NCBI GenBank assembly: GCA_964621265.1
Contig: CAZULQ010000018.1
Location: 1-35,741, forward strand
Origin: Porcipelethomonas sp964621265
Lineage (GTDB): Bacteria; Bacillota; Clostridia; Oscillospirales; Ruminococcaceae
Direction of reading: 5' to 3'
DNA length: 35,741 nucleotides
In this document: one piece after another, positions 7,178 to 14,694 of the stretch
How the letters are laid out: each line of letters begins with the position of its first letter
Numbering within the stretch: the stretch's first letter is position 1
Program-made: the position numbers and the translations under genes
The notes under the pieces: model-generated
Databases searched by the model: none
Seen by the model: only the letters and a program-made list of their open reading frames with translations
What the model was told of the DNA's origin: nothing

Positions 7178-8185
7178 TTAAAAGATTTTGTTTTCGATTT
7201 CACAGATTTTTCTTACATCGTTCATAACGTCCGCAAAAGCGTCAGGAGTGAGTGACTGCGCACCGTCACAGAGTGCCTCTGACGGATTCGGGTGAACTTC
7301 AATCATAAGACCGTCTGCACCCGCCGCTGTTGCTGATTTAGCAAGTGGCTTGATAAGAGCTGATTTACCTGCCGCATGGCTTGGGTCAGCAATAACAGGA
7401 AGGTGAGTGAGCTTCTGGAGTACAGGAATTGCAGAAATGTCAAAAGTGTTTCTTGTGGCAGTTTCAAATGTTCTGATACCTCTTTCGCAGAGAATAACGT
7501 TTTCGTTACCGCCTGACATGATGTATTCCGCACTCATAAGCCATTCTTCGATAGTGTTTGCAAGACCACGCTTTAAGAGAATCGGCTTTTTACACTTGCC
7601 GATTTCAGCGAGCATTTCAAAGTTCTGCATATTTCTTGCACCAATCTGAATAACGTCAACGTCATTGAAAAGGTCAAGATGTTCAAGGCTCATAAGCTCT
7701 GTTACAACAGGAAGACCTGTTTCCTTTTTGGCAGTAAGCAGGAGCTCTAAGCCCTTTGCCTTAAGACCTCTGAAAGCGTATGGCGAAGTTCTCGGCTTGA
7801 AAGCGCCGCCTCTGAGGAATGTAGCACCAGCCGCCTTGACAGCCTTTGCACAGCCTACAATCTGTTCTTCACTTTCGATGGAGCAAGGACCCGCCATAAC
7901 GCCGAAGTGACCGCCGCCGATTTTAACGCCGCCAACGTCAATGATAGTGTCTTCCTCATGGAACTTGCGGTTTACAAGCTTGTATGGCTCTGAAACTCGT
8001 CTTACCTTTTCGACAATGTCAAGCGCCTCAACGTCCTCGATGTCGATTTTTGATGTATCACCGATAAGACCGATGATAGTTGTTTCAGTACCTTCACTCA
8101 GGTGAGTTCTGAAACCGTCAGCCTCGAATTTTTCAGTAAGCTTATTTATCTGAGCCTTGTCAGCATTTCCACAAATAATAATCAT
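7178..8185 (-). CDS. aroF: DAHP synthase (3-deoxy-7-phosphoheptulonate synthase)
   Basis: The enzyme condenses phosphoenolpyruvate and erythrose 4-phosphate, the first step of the shikimate pathway. The chosen ATG at 8185 follows GGAGG at 9 bases and gives 335 residues; a longer in-frame version from 8254 would begin upstream of the predicted transcript start. Residues 1-70 form a ferredoxin-like regulatory domain as in the Thermotoga/Bacillus type. The TIM barrel follows with MAGPCSIES (97-105, metal-binding Cys101), RGGAFKPRTSPYAFRG (125-140) and ADPSHAAGKSALI near the end. It heads an operon with tyrA. The regulatory domain in this subtype is a site of aromatic amino acid feedback; that is family knowledge, not visible here. 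Confidence 0.95.
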   Translation of the reverse strand: MIIICGNADKAQINKLTEKFEADGFRTHLSEGTETTIIGLIGDTSKIDIEDVEALDIVEKVRRVSEPYKLVNRKFHEEDTIIDVGGVKIGGGHFGVMAGPCSIESEEQIVGCAKAVKAAGATFLRGGAFKPRTSPYAFRGLKAKGLELLLTAKKETGLPVVTELMSLEHLDLFNDVDVIQIGARNMQNFEMLAEIGKCKKPILLKRGLANTIEEWLMSAEYIMSGGNENVILCERGIRTFETATRNTFDISAIPVLQKLTHLPVIADPSHAAGKSALIKPLAKSATAAGADGLMIEVHPNPSEALCDGAQSLTPDAFADVMNDVRKICEIENKIF

Positions 8186-8232
8186 AATATAAATCCTCCG
8201 TTTTAGTGATTTTAGGTGTTGTCGCTTTAAAC

Positions 8233-8261
8233 AGTATAACACTTTAAACCCCAAAAGTCAA
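8233..8261 (-). promoter_or_regulatory. Promoter of aroF-tyrA
   Basis: On the minus strand TTGACT (8261-8256) and TATACT (8238-8233) are 17 bp apart. The leader is about 40 bases, too short for a T-box or attenuator. Confidence 0.85.
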
Positions 8262-8331
8262 TACCTTTTCTGAAATTTTTTTAAAATTATTTTTTGCGTG
8301 GTTTATGCAAAGAAAAACCGCCGCAAAAAAC

Positions 8332-8403
8332 GGGCGGTCAATGACCGCCCCTACATACAAATAACGTATTTAAGCAATTTGTAGGGGCGACCAGTGGTCG
8401 CCC
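8332..8403. repeat. Nested inverted-repeat element (GTAGGGGCGACC type)
   Basis: Arm 8332-8355 and arm 8380-8403 are inverted copies of one another ending in CCCCTACA/TGTAGGGG. Each arm is itself a palindrome: GGGCGGTC-AAT-GACCGCCC and GGGCGACC-AGT-GGTCGCCC. The inner stems differ between arms yet stay fully paired, a sign of selection on structure or of arm-specific copying. A related hairpin with the same TTTGTAGGGG lead lies at 27263-27291. This resembles REP/BIME-like or MITE-like repeats. Confidence 0.75.
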
Positions 8404-8435
8404 TTTGATAAAAATAAACTTTTTTCGATAGACTA

Positions 8436-8457
8436 CCGCCCTGCTTTCGCAGGACGG
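8436..8457 (-). terminator. GC-rich hairpin after the lipoprotein gene
   Basis: CCGCCCTGC (8436-8444) pairs with GCAGGACGG (8449-8457), one mismatch. On the minus strand the loop is GAAA and a run of AAAAAAG then TTTATTTTT follows about 15 bases later, so it is either a weak terminator for the 8466-8996 gene or another intergenic palindrome. Confidence 0.5.
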
Positions 8458-8465
8458 GGAGCACT

Positions 8466-8996
8466 TTAAGACGCCAGGTTATATAAATACATTACAGCGG
8501 AATAATCATAACCACATTTTTCAAATTTTTCTTTGAGTTCAGATTCTGTAAAATTATTTTGTAAATCTTCTGCCAGTTTAAGATATCTATACTCTTGAGT
8601 CTCCTTTGCATAATCAATAAAGTCCGTATGAAGATCAACTTTATTATAACGAAACCCAAAGTCATTTTCTCCATTTATAAAAATGTAGTTAATATCTTCA
8701 TTGCCAATATAATATAATTCATATTCACTTGTGTTACACAAAAATATTATTTCTTGAGGTTTAAGCGTTTCTATATCCTTATAATCTCCGCCCCAATAAT
8801 CAGCTATTTTCTTTTCAGAATGATAAATAACAATATCTACAAGTGTATCAGGAAATCCTGATGTTTCAGTATACTCTATGGTGTAATTTTCATTTAAATT
8901 GTTTTTTAATGTATAGCTTTCTGTCGGGCGATATTCTCTCGTACATGCTGTCAGCAATAATACTGAAAACAGACATATTATTTTTTTAATTCCCAT
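8466..8996 (-). CDS. Putative lipoprotein of unknown function
   Basis: A 176-residue protein with a lipoprotein signal: hydrophobic IICLFSVLLLTAC with the lipobox Cys at residue 18, so it should be lipid-anchored on the outside of the membrane. The ATG at 8996 lies two bases after the stop of the C39-like peptidase gene and behind AAAGGGAA; a TTG at 9002 is also in frame. The mature part is rich in Tyr, Glu and Asn, with no recognised domain. The gene is clearly more AT-rich than the gene in front of it, which suggests different origin. Its place at the end of the operon suggests a partner or immunity-like role for the secreted peptidase, but that is speculation. Confidence 0.8.
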   Translation of the reverse strand: MGIKKIICLFSVLLLTACTREYRPTESYTLKNNLNENYTIEYTETSGFPDTLVDIVIYHSEKKIADYWGGDYKDIETLKPQEIIFLCNTSEYELYYIGNEDINYIFINGENDFGFRYNKVDLHTDFIDYAKETQEYRYLKLAEDLQNNFTESELKEKFEKCGYDYSAVMYLYNLAS

Positions 8997-8998
8997 TC

Positions 8999-10987
8999 TC
9001 AATTCCCTTTCAGAATCACAACCGCCTGTGAACCCATTGAAGCAAATCTGCTTTCCACAAGCGCACGCTCATACTTCACAAGCCCGTTGCCCTTATAAGG
9101 GTCGTTGATGTAGTAATACTTGTCATCATATCCCACAAGCACTAAGCAATGCTCATGCTTTTTCCATGTGAATATAGTGTCAGTACCGTAAATTTCCCAT
9201 TTTGTACCCGGCTCAGTTTCCATCATGGCAATTGTCGCCCAGAACGCAACAGCAACGCCGTTGTCGATATATTTGCTCAGAAGCTCAGGGATTGTGTTTC
9301 CTGTAACGTTCACAGCTGTATCGCCGTTACTCAGCAGCTTGTTGAGCGCATTTGTTATAACAGGCGCATAACAGCCGTAGCCATGAGAGGAACGAGGGTC
9401 ACCGATGAACGCTTTGTTCGGGTCAGGACCCTGAATCGGACTTGTACTCCAGTTGATATAGCCGATGTCAAGAGCGTCGTCGATGAATGTATCAATCGAG
9501 GTTGAATAGCCTGCGTCACGCAGAAGCATTACAGCGCTTGCACTTTCACAGCCTGTCGGATAGCCAATCTGGCTGATGTATGGCGTATCAAGCATAGCCT
9601 TTGTGAGAATACCCTTTTCGTTAAAGGTGTAGCTGCCGTTTCCGATAGTGTAAAAACCGATTCTCATAGCGCCGTTTTCACCGAAATAACGCTTTCCGCC
9701 GTCTATGACATGCCAGTAGGTGTACATAGCACCGTCTTCACCGAAATAGTAAGTAGTGTTATCGAGCTTCTGCCAGCCTGTGAGCATGATTCCGTCCGCT
9801 GTGAAGTAATATCTGTTTTCGTTTATGTCCTGCCACGCTGTACGCATAACACCGTCCATGCCGAAGTAGTATGTGTCATCGCCGATAACCTGCCATTCTG
9901 TGAGCATTCTGCCGTCCTCAGCGAAATAATATGTAAGCTCGTCGATGATAACAAAGCCTGTCAGCATGACGCCGTTTTCGTCAAAACAGTATGTTTCATT
10001 GTCGATTCTTGTGATGCCTATCGCCATAGCGCCGTCCTCGGCGAAGTGGTAGGTGTTCCCGTTGAGAACCTGCCAGCCTGTAAGCATTTTACCTTCTTCG
10101 TCAAAGTAGTATGTTTTTTCATTGATACTCACAAAGCCCGTCTGCATGAGATTGTTTTCGCCGAAATAATGTGTACTGCCGTTTATGGCAACAAAGCCCG
10201 AAGCAATACTTCCGTCGGCGTGATAGTATCTTATGCCGTCATCAAAGGACTGAAAGCCTGTTGCCATGGTTCCGTTTTCATTGAAACGGTAAAGAGCGTC
10301 AGCAATGACATTTTCACCTGTATACTTGCCGTTTTCTGCGTCGGAGTAGTAGACATAACCGTTGTAGTGAATCCAGCCGTGAACAGGCGAGTTTGTGTCA
10401 TAGTCGTAATACACTCTCAGACCGTCAACAGTCTGCCACCCGCTCTGAAATTTTCCTTTTGACGAGAAAATGTATTTTGTATCGTCAATAACACATTCCC
10501 CCTTGTAAACACCTGTTTCATAGGTCTGATAATACTTATATCCATTATATTCAAACCAGCCGTTCAAAAGAATACCGTTTTCACCGAAAATATATGTATT
10601 GCCGTCAATTTCGTATTCTCCCGAAAGCTTACCTGTTTCCCCGTCGGAATAGAAGTATTCATTCATGTAGGAAATCCAGCCTGTCTGTCTTTTACCTGTT
10701 TCAAGGTCAAAGAACATTCTGATTCCGTCAACAGTAAACCAGCCGTATCTCAAAGCGCCGTTCGGAGCGAAGTAATAGGTTTCGCCGTCAATGTCAAGCA
10801 GCCCTGTAACCCTCTGACCGTTTTCGTCAATGTAAAATGTCTTTCCGTTTTCCTCAGTAACCCAGCCGTACTGCAAAGCAGGTGCTTCAGTCACAAGCTC
10901 TGTTTCTGTTTCCTGTGCGTATGCTGTGCCGGTAAAAAAGCACACGGCTGTTAAAGCCGTGAGTGCTGTAATAATAATTCTTTTCAT
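8999..10987 (-). CDS. Secreted C39-like peptidase with cell-wall-binding repeats
   Basis: A 662-residue exported protein. The ATG at 10987 follows AAAAGGA and starts a typical signal peptide (MKRIIITALTALTAV, cleavage near AYA-QE). Residues about 38-462 are some twenty copies of a 20-21 residue repeat of the choline/glucan-binding type (GWQ-NGNTYYF-DGAM pattern), used to hold proteins on cell-wall polymers. Residues 464-662 are a C39-like peptidase domain with Cys480 in YPTGCESASAV, His613 in KHEHCLVLVGYDD and Asp629 in YINDPYKG. The family cleaves peptides outside the cell; the target is unknown. It follows maf by 19 bases and precedes a lipoprotein, all on one predicted transcript. Confidence 0.88.
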   Translation of the reverse strand: MKRIIITALTALTAVCFFTGTAYAQETETELVTEAPALQYGWVTEENGKTFYIDENGQRVTGLLDIDGETYYFAPNGALRYGWFTVDGIRMFFDLETGKRQTGWISYMNEYFYSDGETGKLSGEYEIDGNTYIFGENGILLNGWFEYNGYKYYQTYETGVYKGECVIDDTKYIFSSKGKFQSGWQTVDGLRVYYDYDTNSPVHGWIHYNGYVYYSDAENGKYTGENVIADALYRFNENGTMATGFQSFDDGIRYYHADGSIASGFVAINGSTHYFGENNLMQTGFVSINEKTYYFDEEGKMLTGWQVLNGNTYHFAEDGAMAIGITRIDNETYCFDENGVMLTGFVIIDELTYYFAEDGRMLTEWQVIGDDTYYFGMDGVMRTAWQDINENRYYFTADGIMLTGWQKLDNTTYYFGEDGAMYTYWHVIDGGKRYFGENGAMRIGFYTIGNGSYTFNEKGILTKAMLDTPYISQIGYPTGCESASAVMLLRDAGYSTSIDTFIDDALDIGYINWSTSPIQGPDPNKAFIGDPRSSHGYGCYAPVITNALNKLLSNGDTAVNVTGNTIPELLSKYIDNGVAVAFWATIAMMETEPGTKWEIYGTDTIFTWKKHEHCLVLVGYDDKYYYINDPYKGNGLVKYERALVESRFASMGSQAVVILKGN

Positions 10988-11006
10988 TTTTAATCCTTTT
11001 CCCGTT

Positions 11007-11561
11007 TTATTCCAAAAAGCTTTCAATTTCACGCTTAAGACGTGCCACAGGCAGTCCGACAACGTTGAAGTAGTCTCCCTTGATTCCCGAAACAAGCAGT
11101 GAGCCAAAGCCCTGTATTCCATATCCGCCAGCCTTGTCAAACGGCTCTTTTGTTGCGATATAGTCAGTAATTTCCTTGTCTGAAAGCTGATAGAATGTAA
11201 CCTCTGTTGCGGCAGTGAATGAGTGCTCCTTATCGCCGTATAAAAGCGACACGCCTGTATAGACAGTGTGTGTTCTGCCCGATAAGTTTTCAAGCATTTT
11301 TCTGCAGTCTTCCTCTGATGACGGTTTTCCGAGAACCTTGTCATCAATCACAACAACGGTATCACAACCTATTACAAGCTCATCATCTGCCCTTTCAACT
11401 GCCTTTGCCTTAACCATTGAAAGATACTCCGCCGTTTTTGAGGCAGAGATTTCATGCGGCAGAGTTTCGCATGCGTCGGAAACCCTTATTTCAAAATCGC
11501 TGTATATAAGCTTTAAAAGCTCATGACGTCTCGGTGAACCCGATGCTAAAACTACTCTCAT
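11007..11561 (-). CDS. maf: Maf family nucleotide pyrophosphatase
   Basis: Maf proteins hydrolyse modified or canonical nucleoside triphosphates to monophosphates and have been linked to septum formation. The 184 residues start with the signature LASGSPRRHELL. GCDTVVVIDDKVLGKP carries the conserved catalytic Asp, and the KEPFDKAGGYGIQG motif and NVVGLPVARL end are typical. Its ATG overlaps the stop of the preceding tautomerase gene as ATGA (11561-11558), indicating translational coupling. The Shine-Dalgarno GGAGG lies inside the preceding gene. Confidence 0.95.
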   Translation of the reverse strand: MRVVLASGSPRRHELLKLIYSDFEIRVSDACETLPHEISASKTAEYLSMVKAKAVERADDELVIGCDTVVVIDDKVLGKPSSEEDCRKMLENLSGRTHTVYTGVSLLYGDKEHSFTAATEVTFYQLSDKEITDYIATKEPFDKAGGYGIQGFGSLLVSGIKGDYFNVVGLPVARLKREIESFLE

Positions 11562-11794
11562 TTAAGAAGGTCCTCCGGATTGTATGCAGGCTTCTTTACA
11601 AGTGCAGGGTTTTCAGCAACCTCGATTCTGTACTGCTCCTGCCATTCCTGAGCCGTAAAATCCTCAACAGATACTGAAACATGGCTTTCTGTACAGCCGA
11701 TTGCCTCAACGAGCGCCTCTGTAAGCTTCTGTGCGGCAAGCTCTTTTTGTTCCTGAGTTCTTCCTTTAAGCATTTTAATAGTAATATGTGGCAT
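11558..11794 (-). CDS. 4-oxalocrotonate tautomerase family protein
   Basis: A 78-residue tautomerase-superfamily protein. After removal of the start Met the N-terminal Pro would be the general base (M-P-HITIKMLKGRTQEQK). Members are beta-alpha-beta subunits that assemble into hexamers and move protons on enol/keto acids. The C-terminal extension (EWQEQYRIEVAENP onward) is longer than in the 62-residue classical enzyme. The start follows GGAGG. It is the first gene of the operon with maf, the wall-binding peptidase and the lipoprotein. The physiological substrate cannot be read from sequence. Confidence 0.88.
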   Translation of the reverse strand: MPHITIKMLKGRTQEQKELAAQKLTEALVEAIGCTESHVSVSVEDFTAQEWQEQYRIEVAENPALVKKPAYNPEDLLK

Positions 11795-11835
11795 AATATA
11801 TATCCTCCGTTATTAATGTGTATTTTACAGATGTA

Positions 11836-11864
11836 ATTATACCATAATATTAATGAGTTTTCAA
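11836..11864 (-). promoter_or_regulatory. Promoter of the 4-OT/maf/C39-like peptidase operon
   Basis: On the minus strand TTGAAA (11864-11859) and TATAAT (11841-11836) are 17 bp apart, with an extended -10 TGG just upstream. Confidence 0.82.
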
Positions 11865-11912
11865 TAATTCGCAAATAAATCGGATAAAAATGAAAAAAAT
11901 TCGCAAAAAGAC

Positions 11913-11941
11913 TTTTCAAAACTGAGAAAATATGTTATAAT
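11913..11941 (+). promoter_or_regulatory. Promoter of pgcA
   Basis: TATAAT at 11936-11941 with extended -10 TG at 11933-11934; the -35 TTTTCA at 11913-11918 is weak. It is divergent from the 4-OT promoter, with about 70 bp between the -10 boxes. Confidence 0.7.
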
Positions 11942-12019
11942 AGAATACGATAGGTTATTTTGGAAATTTATTTTTTGATATATACTACGGTTTTTCCGTA
12001 ATTCCAGGAGGTTTTTGCA

Positions 12020-13738
12020 ATGAATATTAATAGCCTTTATAAATTATGGTGTGAAAATGCAGTTGACGATGCTGACCTTCAGCAGGAACTCAAACGCATT
12101 GAAAATAATGAAGAAGCTATAAACGACAGCTTTTATAAGGAACTCGAATTCGGTACAGGCGGTCTCAGAGGTGTAATCGGTGCCGGTACAAACAGAATGA
12201 ATATATATACAGTAAGACGTGCAACACAGGGCTTTGCTGATTACATCAACGAGGCTTTTGAAAATCCGAGCGTTGCTGTGTCATACGACAGCAGAATCAA
12301 GTCTGACGTATTTGCAAAGGCAGCAGCAGGCGTTTTTGCCGCAAACGGCATCAAGGTTTATATTTACACAGAGCTTATGCCTACACCAATGCTTTCATAC
12401 GCAGTAAGAAGACTCGGCTGTGACGCAGGTGTTATGGTAACAGCAAGCCACAACCCTTCAAAGTACAACGGCTACAAGGCGTACGGCAACGACGGCTGTC
12501 AGCTTTCACTTTCTGCATCAGAGGAAGTTATCAAGAAGGTTAACGCACTTGATATTTTCAATGACGTAAAGAGCGTTGATTTTGACAAGGCTGTTTCTGA
12601 AGGCAAGATTGAATTTATCGGTCAGGAAGTTATCGAGGATTACTACAAGAACGTTCTCGCACAGGGAATCAATACATCACTCGTTGCAGACAGCGGTCTT
12701 AAGGTTGTATACACACCGCTCAACGGTACAGGTAACAAGCCTGTAAGACACATTCTTGATGTAATCGGTATAAAGGACGTTACAGTTGTTCCTGAGCAGG
12801 AAAATCCTGACGGCAACTTTACAACATGTCCTTATCCTAACCCTGAAATCAGGGAAGCACTCGAGCTTGGTCTTAAGCTTTGCGAAGAAGTAAAGCCTGA
12901 CCTTCTCCTTGCAACTGACCCTGACTGCGACAGAGTTGGTATCGCAGTTCCTGATGAAAACGGCAACTATGTTCTTATCACAGGTAACGAAATGGGTGCA
13001 ATGCTCCTCGAATACATCTGCAACCAGAGAACAGAGCTTGGCACAATGCCAAAGAATCCGATGACAGTTAAGACAATCGTTACAACTGATATCATCAAGA
13101 AGATTGGTGAAAAGTACGGCGTTGAAGTTATTGAAGTACTCACAGGCTTTAAGTTTATCGGTGAACAGATTGGCATTCTCGAAAAGAACAATGAAGAAGA
13201 AAGATATGTTTTCGGCTACGAAGAAAGCTATGGTTATCTTGCGGGTACTTATGTAAGAGACAAGGACGCAGTTGTAGCATCAATGCTCATCTGTGAAATG
13301 GCGGCGTTCTACCGCACAAAGGGTATTTCACTCTTACAGGCACGCAATAACATGTACAAGGAATACGGAATGTTTGTTCACACTCAGTCATGCTTTACAT
13401 TTGAGGGTGAAGTTGGTATGAAGAAGATGGCTGAGATTATGACAAATCTCAGAAACAATGCTCCTGCTGAAATCGCAGGCTACAAGGTTACATGCTTTGA
13501 CGACTACCTCGAAAGCGTTTCAAACAACATTGAAACAGGCGAAAAGAGCACTATTGACCTTCCAAAGTCAAACGTTCTTGCGTTCAGACTCCCGGATGGT
13601 ATGGGTGTTATTATCCGTCCATCAGGTACTGAGCCTAAGATTAAGGCATACTTTACATCAGTTGCTTCAACAGAAGCAGAAGCCAAGGCTATTGATGAAA
13701 AGCTTGCAAGCGACTTCAAAAAGATTATCGGATGTTAA
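12020..13738 (+). CDS. pgcA: Phosphoglucomutase / phosphomannomutase (alpha-D-phosphohexomutase)
   Basis: The enzyme interconverts hexose 1- and 6-phosphates, feeding glucose 1-phosphate into wall and storage polysaccharides. At 572 residues it matches the long PgcA form. Phosphoserine Ser143 lies in TASHNPSKYNGYKAYG, the magnesium loop is DPDCDR (300-305), the sugar-specificity motif GYEESYGY lies in the middle, and the phosphate-binding loop RPSGTEPKIKAY is near the C terminus. The start follows CCAGGAGG. It is a single-gene unit with its own promoter and a strong terminator. It may link cello-oligosaccharide breakdown products to the cell's sugar phosphates; that is inference. Confidence 0.95.
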   Translation: MNINSLYKLWCENAVDDADLQQELKRIENNEEAINDSFYKELEFGTGGLRGVIGAGTNRMNIYTVRRATQGFADYINEAFENPSVAVSYDSRIKSDVFAKAAAGVFAANGIKVYIYTELMPTPMLSYAVRRLGCDAGVMVTASHNPSKYNGYKAYGNDGCQLSLSASEEVIKKVNALDIFNDVKSVDFDKAVSEGKIEFIGQEVIEDYYKNVLAQGINTSLVADSGLKVVYTPLNGTGNKPVRHILDVIGIKDVTVVPEQENPDGNFTTCPYPNPEIREALELGLKLCEEVKPDLLLATDPDCDRVGIAVPDENGNYVLITGNEMGAMLLEYICNQRTELGTMPKNPMTVKTIVTTDIIKKIGEKYGVEVIEVLTGFKFIGEQIGILEKNNEEERYVFGYEESYGYLAGTYVRDKDAVVASMLICEMAAFYRTKGISLLQARNNMYKEYGMFVHTQSCFTFEGEVGMKKMAEIMTNLRNNAPAEIAGYKVTCFDDYLESVSNNIETGEKSTIDLPKSNVLAFRLPDGMGVIIRPSGTEPKIKAYFTSVASTEAEAKAIDEKLASDFKKIIGC

Positions 13739-13749
13739 TATAAAAACTG

Positions 13750-13780
13750 AGACTGCACAGAAAATGTGCAGTCTTTTTTT
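13750..13780 (+). terminator. Terminator of pgcA
   Basis: AGACTGCACA pairs with TGTGCAGTCT around GAAAA, followed by seven T. Confidence 0.95.
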
Positions 13781-13782
13781 GG

Positions 13783-13917
13783 GTCGGTGACCCGACAGGA
13801 CGTTTCCGCTCTTATATTATTTAGAGTGACACAAGCTAAGGCACGACCAGTCAGTGACCCGACAGGACGATTTCGGTGCGTGGCCGCACATGATAATTTC
13901 GGTCGGTGAAACGAAAT
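13783..13917. repeat. Cluster of TGAC-loop hairpin repeats
   Basis: Hairpins in series: GTCGG-TGAC-CCGAC (13783-13796), GTCAG-TGAC-CCGAC (13850-13863), GTGCG-TGGC-CGCAC (13876-13889), then ATTTCG...CGAAAT (13896-13917). The first two are followed by AGGACG, as at 5921, and CGACCAGT precedes the second, as at 5969. The space between the pgcA terminator and the pflA terminator holds nothing else recognisable. Confidence 0.75.
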
Positions 13918-13926
13918 GTTTACACA

Positions 13927-13959
13927 AATAAAGGGAGACCAGTTCGGTCTCCCTTTATT
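13927..13959 (-). terminator. Terminator of pflBA
   Basis: AATAAAGGGAGACC and GGTCTCCCTTTATT form a perfect 14-bp stem with a 5-base loop that touches the pflA stop codon. On the minus strand TTTATTTG ends the stem. It may work in both directions. Confidence 0.85.
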
Positions 13960-14693
13960 CAGCTTTTAACTATTCCAAGCAGTTTTTCTGCTTTGTTAAT
14001 CTGTTCTTCTGTAGGCGTCGGAATATCCTCCAGCGCATAGGCTATACCAAGCTTTTCCCACTTGAATTTTCCGAGTGTGTGGTACGGCAGAACCTCAGTC
14101 TTTTCTACAGTTCCGAGCGTATCAATAAATGCTCTGAGCCTTTTAAGCTTGTCCTCATTATCGGTGAGGGTCGGCACAAGAACGTGCCTTATCCACATCG
14201 GCTTGCCGTTATCCGAAAGCCACCTTGCCATTTTGAGAATGTTTTCGTTGCTGTGACCCGTAAGCTCATGATGCGACTGCCCGTCAATATCCTTGATGTC
14301 GAGCATCACAAGGTCTGTAACGCTCATAAGCTTTGCGAATTTATCAAGCCACTCCGGGTCATCACTAAATGGCTGCCCCGATGTGTCGAGCGTTGTGTGT
14401 ACACCTGCTTTTTTTGCGAGTGTGAAAAGTTCCGTCACAAACTCAAGCTGTAAAAGCGGTTCACCGCCGCTGACGGTAATTCCGCCGTTGTCTTTCCAGT
14501 ACGCCTTATAGTGCATTGCTTTTTCAAAGAGGTCTGCGGCGGAATACTGAGTGCCGCAGTCTGTTTTCCATGTTTCGGGATTGTGGCAGTACTTACAGCG
14601 CATTCTGCAGCCCTGCAAAAACACCACAAATCTTACTCCCGGACCATCAACAAGCCCGAACGTTTCAAGAGAATGAACGTAACCGAAAGCCAT
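13959..14693 (-). CDS. pflA: Pyruvate formate-lyase activating enzyme
   Basis: PflA is a radical SAM enzyme that creates the glycyl radical on pyruvate formate-lyase. The 244-residue length is normal. The iron-sulfur cysteines are C29, C33 and C36 in GCRMRCKYCHNPETW; GGITVSGGEPLLQ is the SAM-binding strand, and MLDIKDID and HVLVPTLTD fit the family. The start is one base after the pflB stop (TAA-T-ATG) with only a weak ribosome site, so it is probably translated by coupling to pflB. The order pflB-pflA is standard. Confidence 0.96.
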   Translation of the reverse strand: MAFGYVHSLETFGLVDGPGVRFVVFLQGCRMRCKYCHNPETWKTDCGTQYSAADLFEKAMHYKAYWKDNGGITVSGGEPLLQLEFVTELFTLAKKAGVHTTLDTSGQPFSDDPEWLDKFAKLMSVTDLVMLDIKDIDGQSHHELTGHSNENILKMARWLSDNGKPMWIRHVLVPTLTDNEDKLKRLRAFIDTLGTVEKTEVLPYHTLGKFKWEKLGIAYALEDIPTPTEEQINKAEKLLGIVKS

Positions 14694-14694
14694 A

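Noticed and set aside
9710..10462. A long plus-strand open frame of 250 codons opposite the wall-binding repeat region
   Set aside because: It mirrors the repeated minus-strand coding sequence, has repeating His/Val/Cys patterns with no known domain, and lacks a ribosome site. The minus-strand protein is clear.
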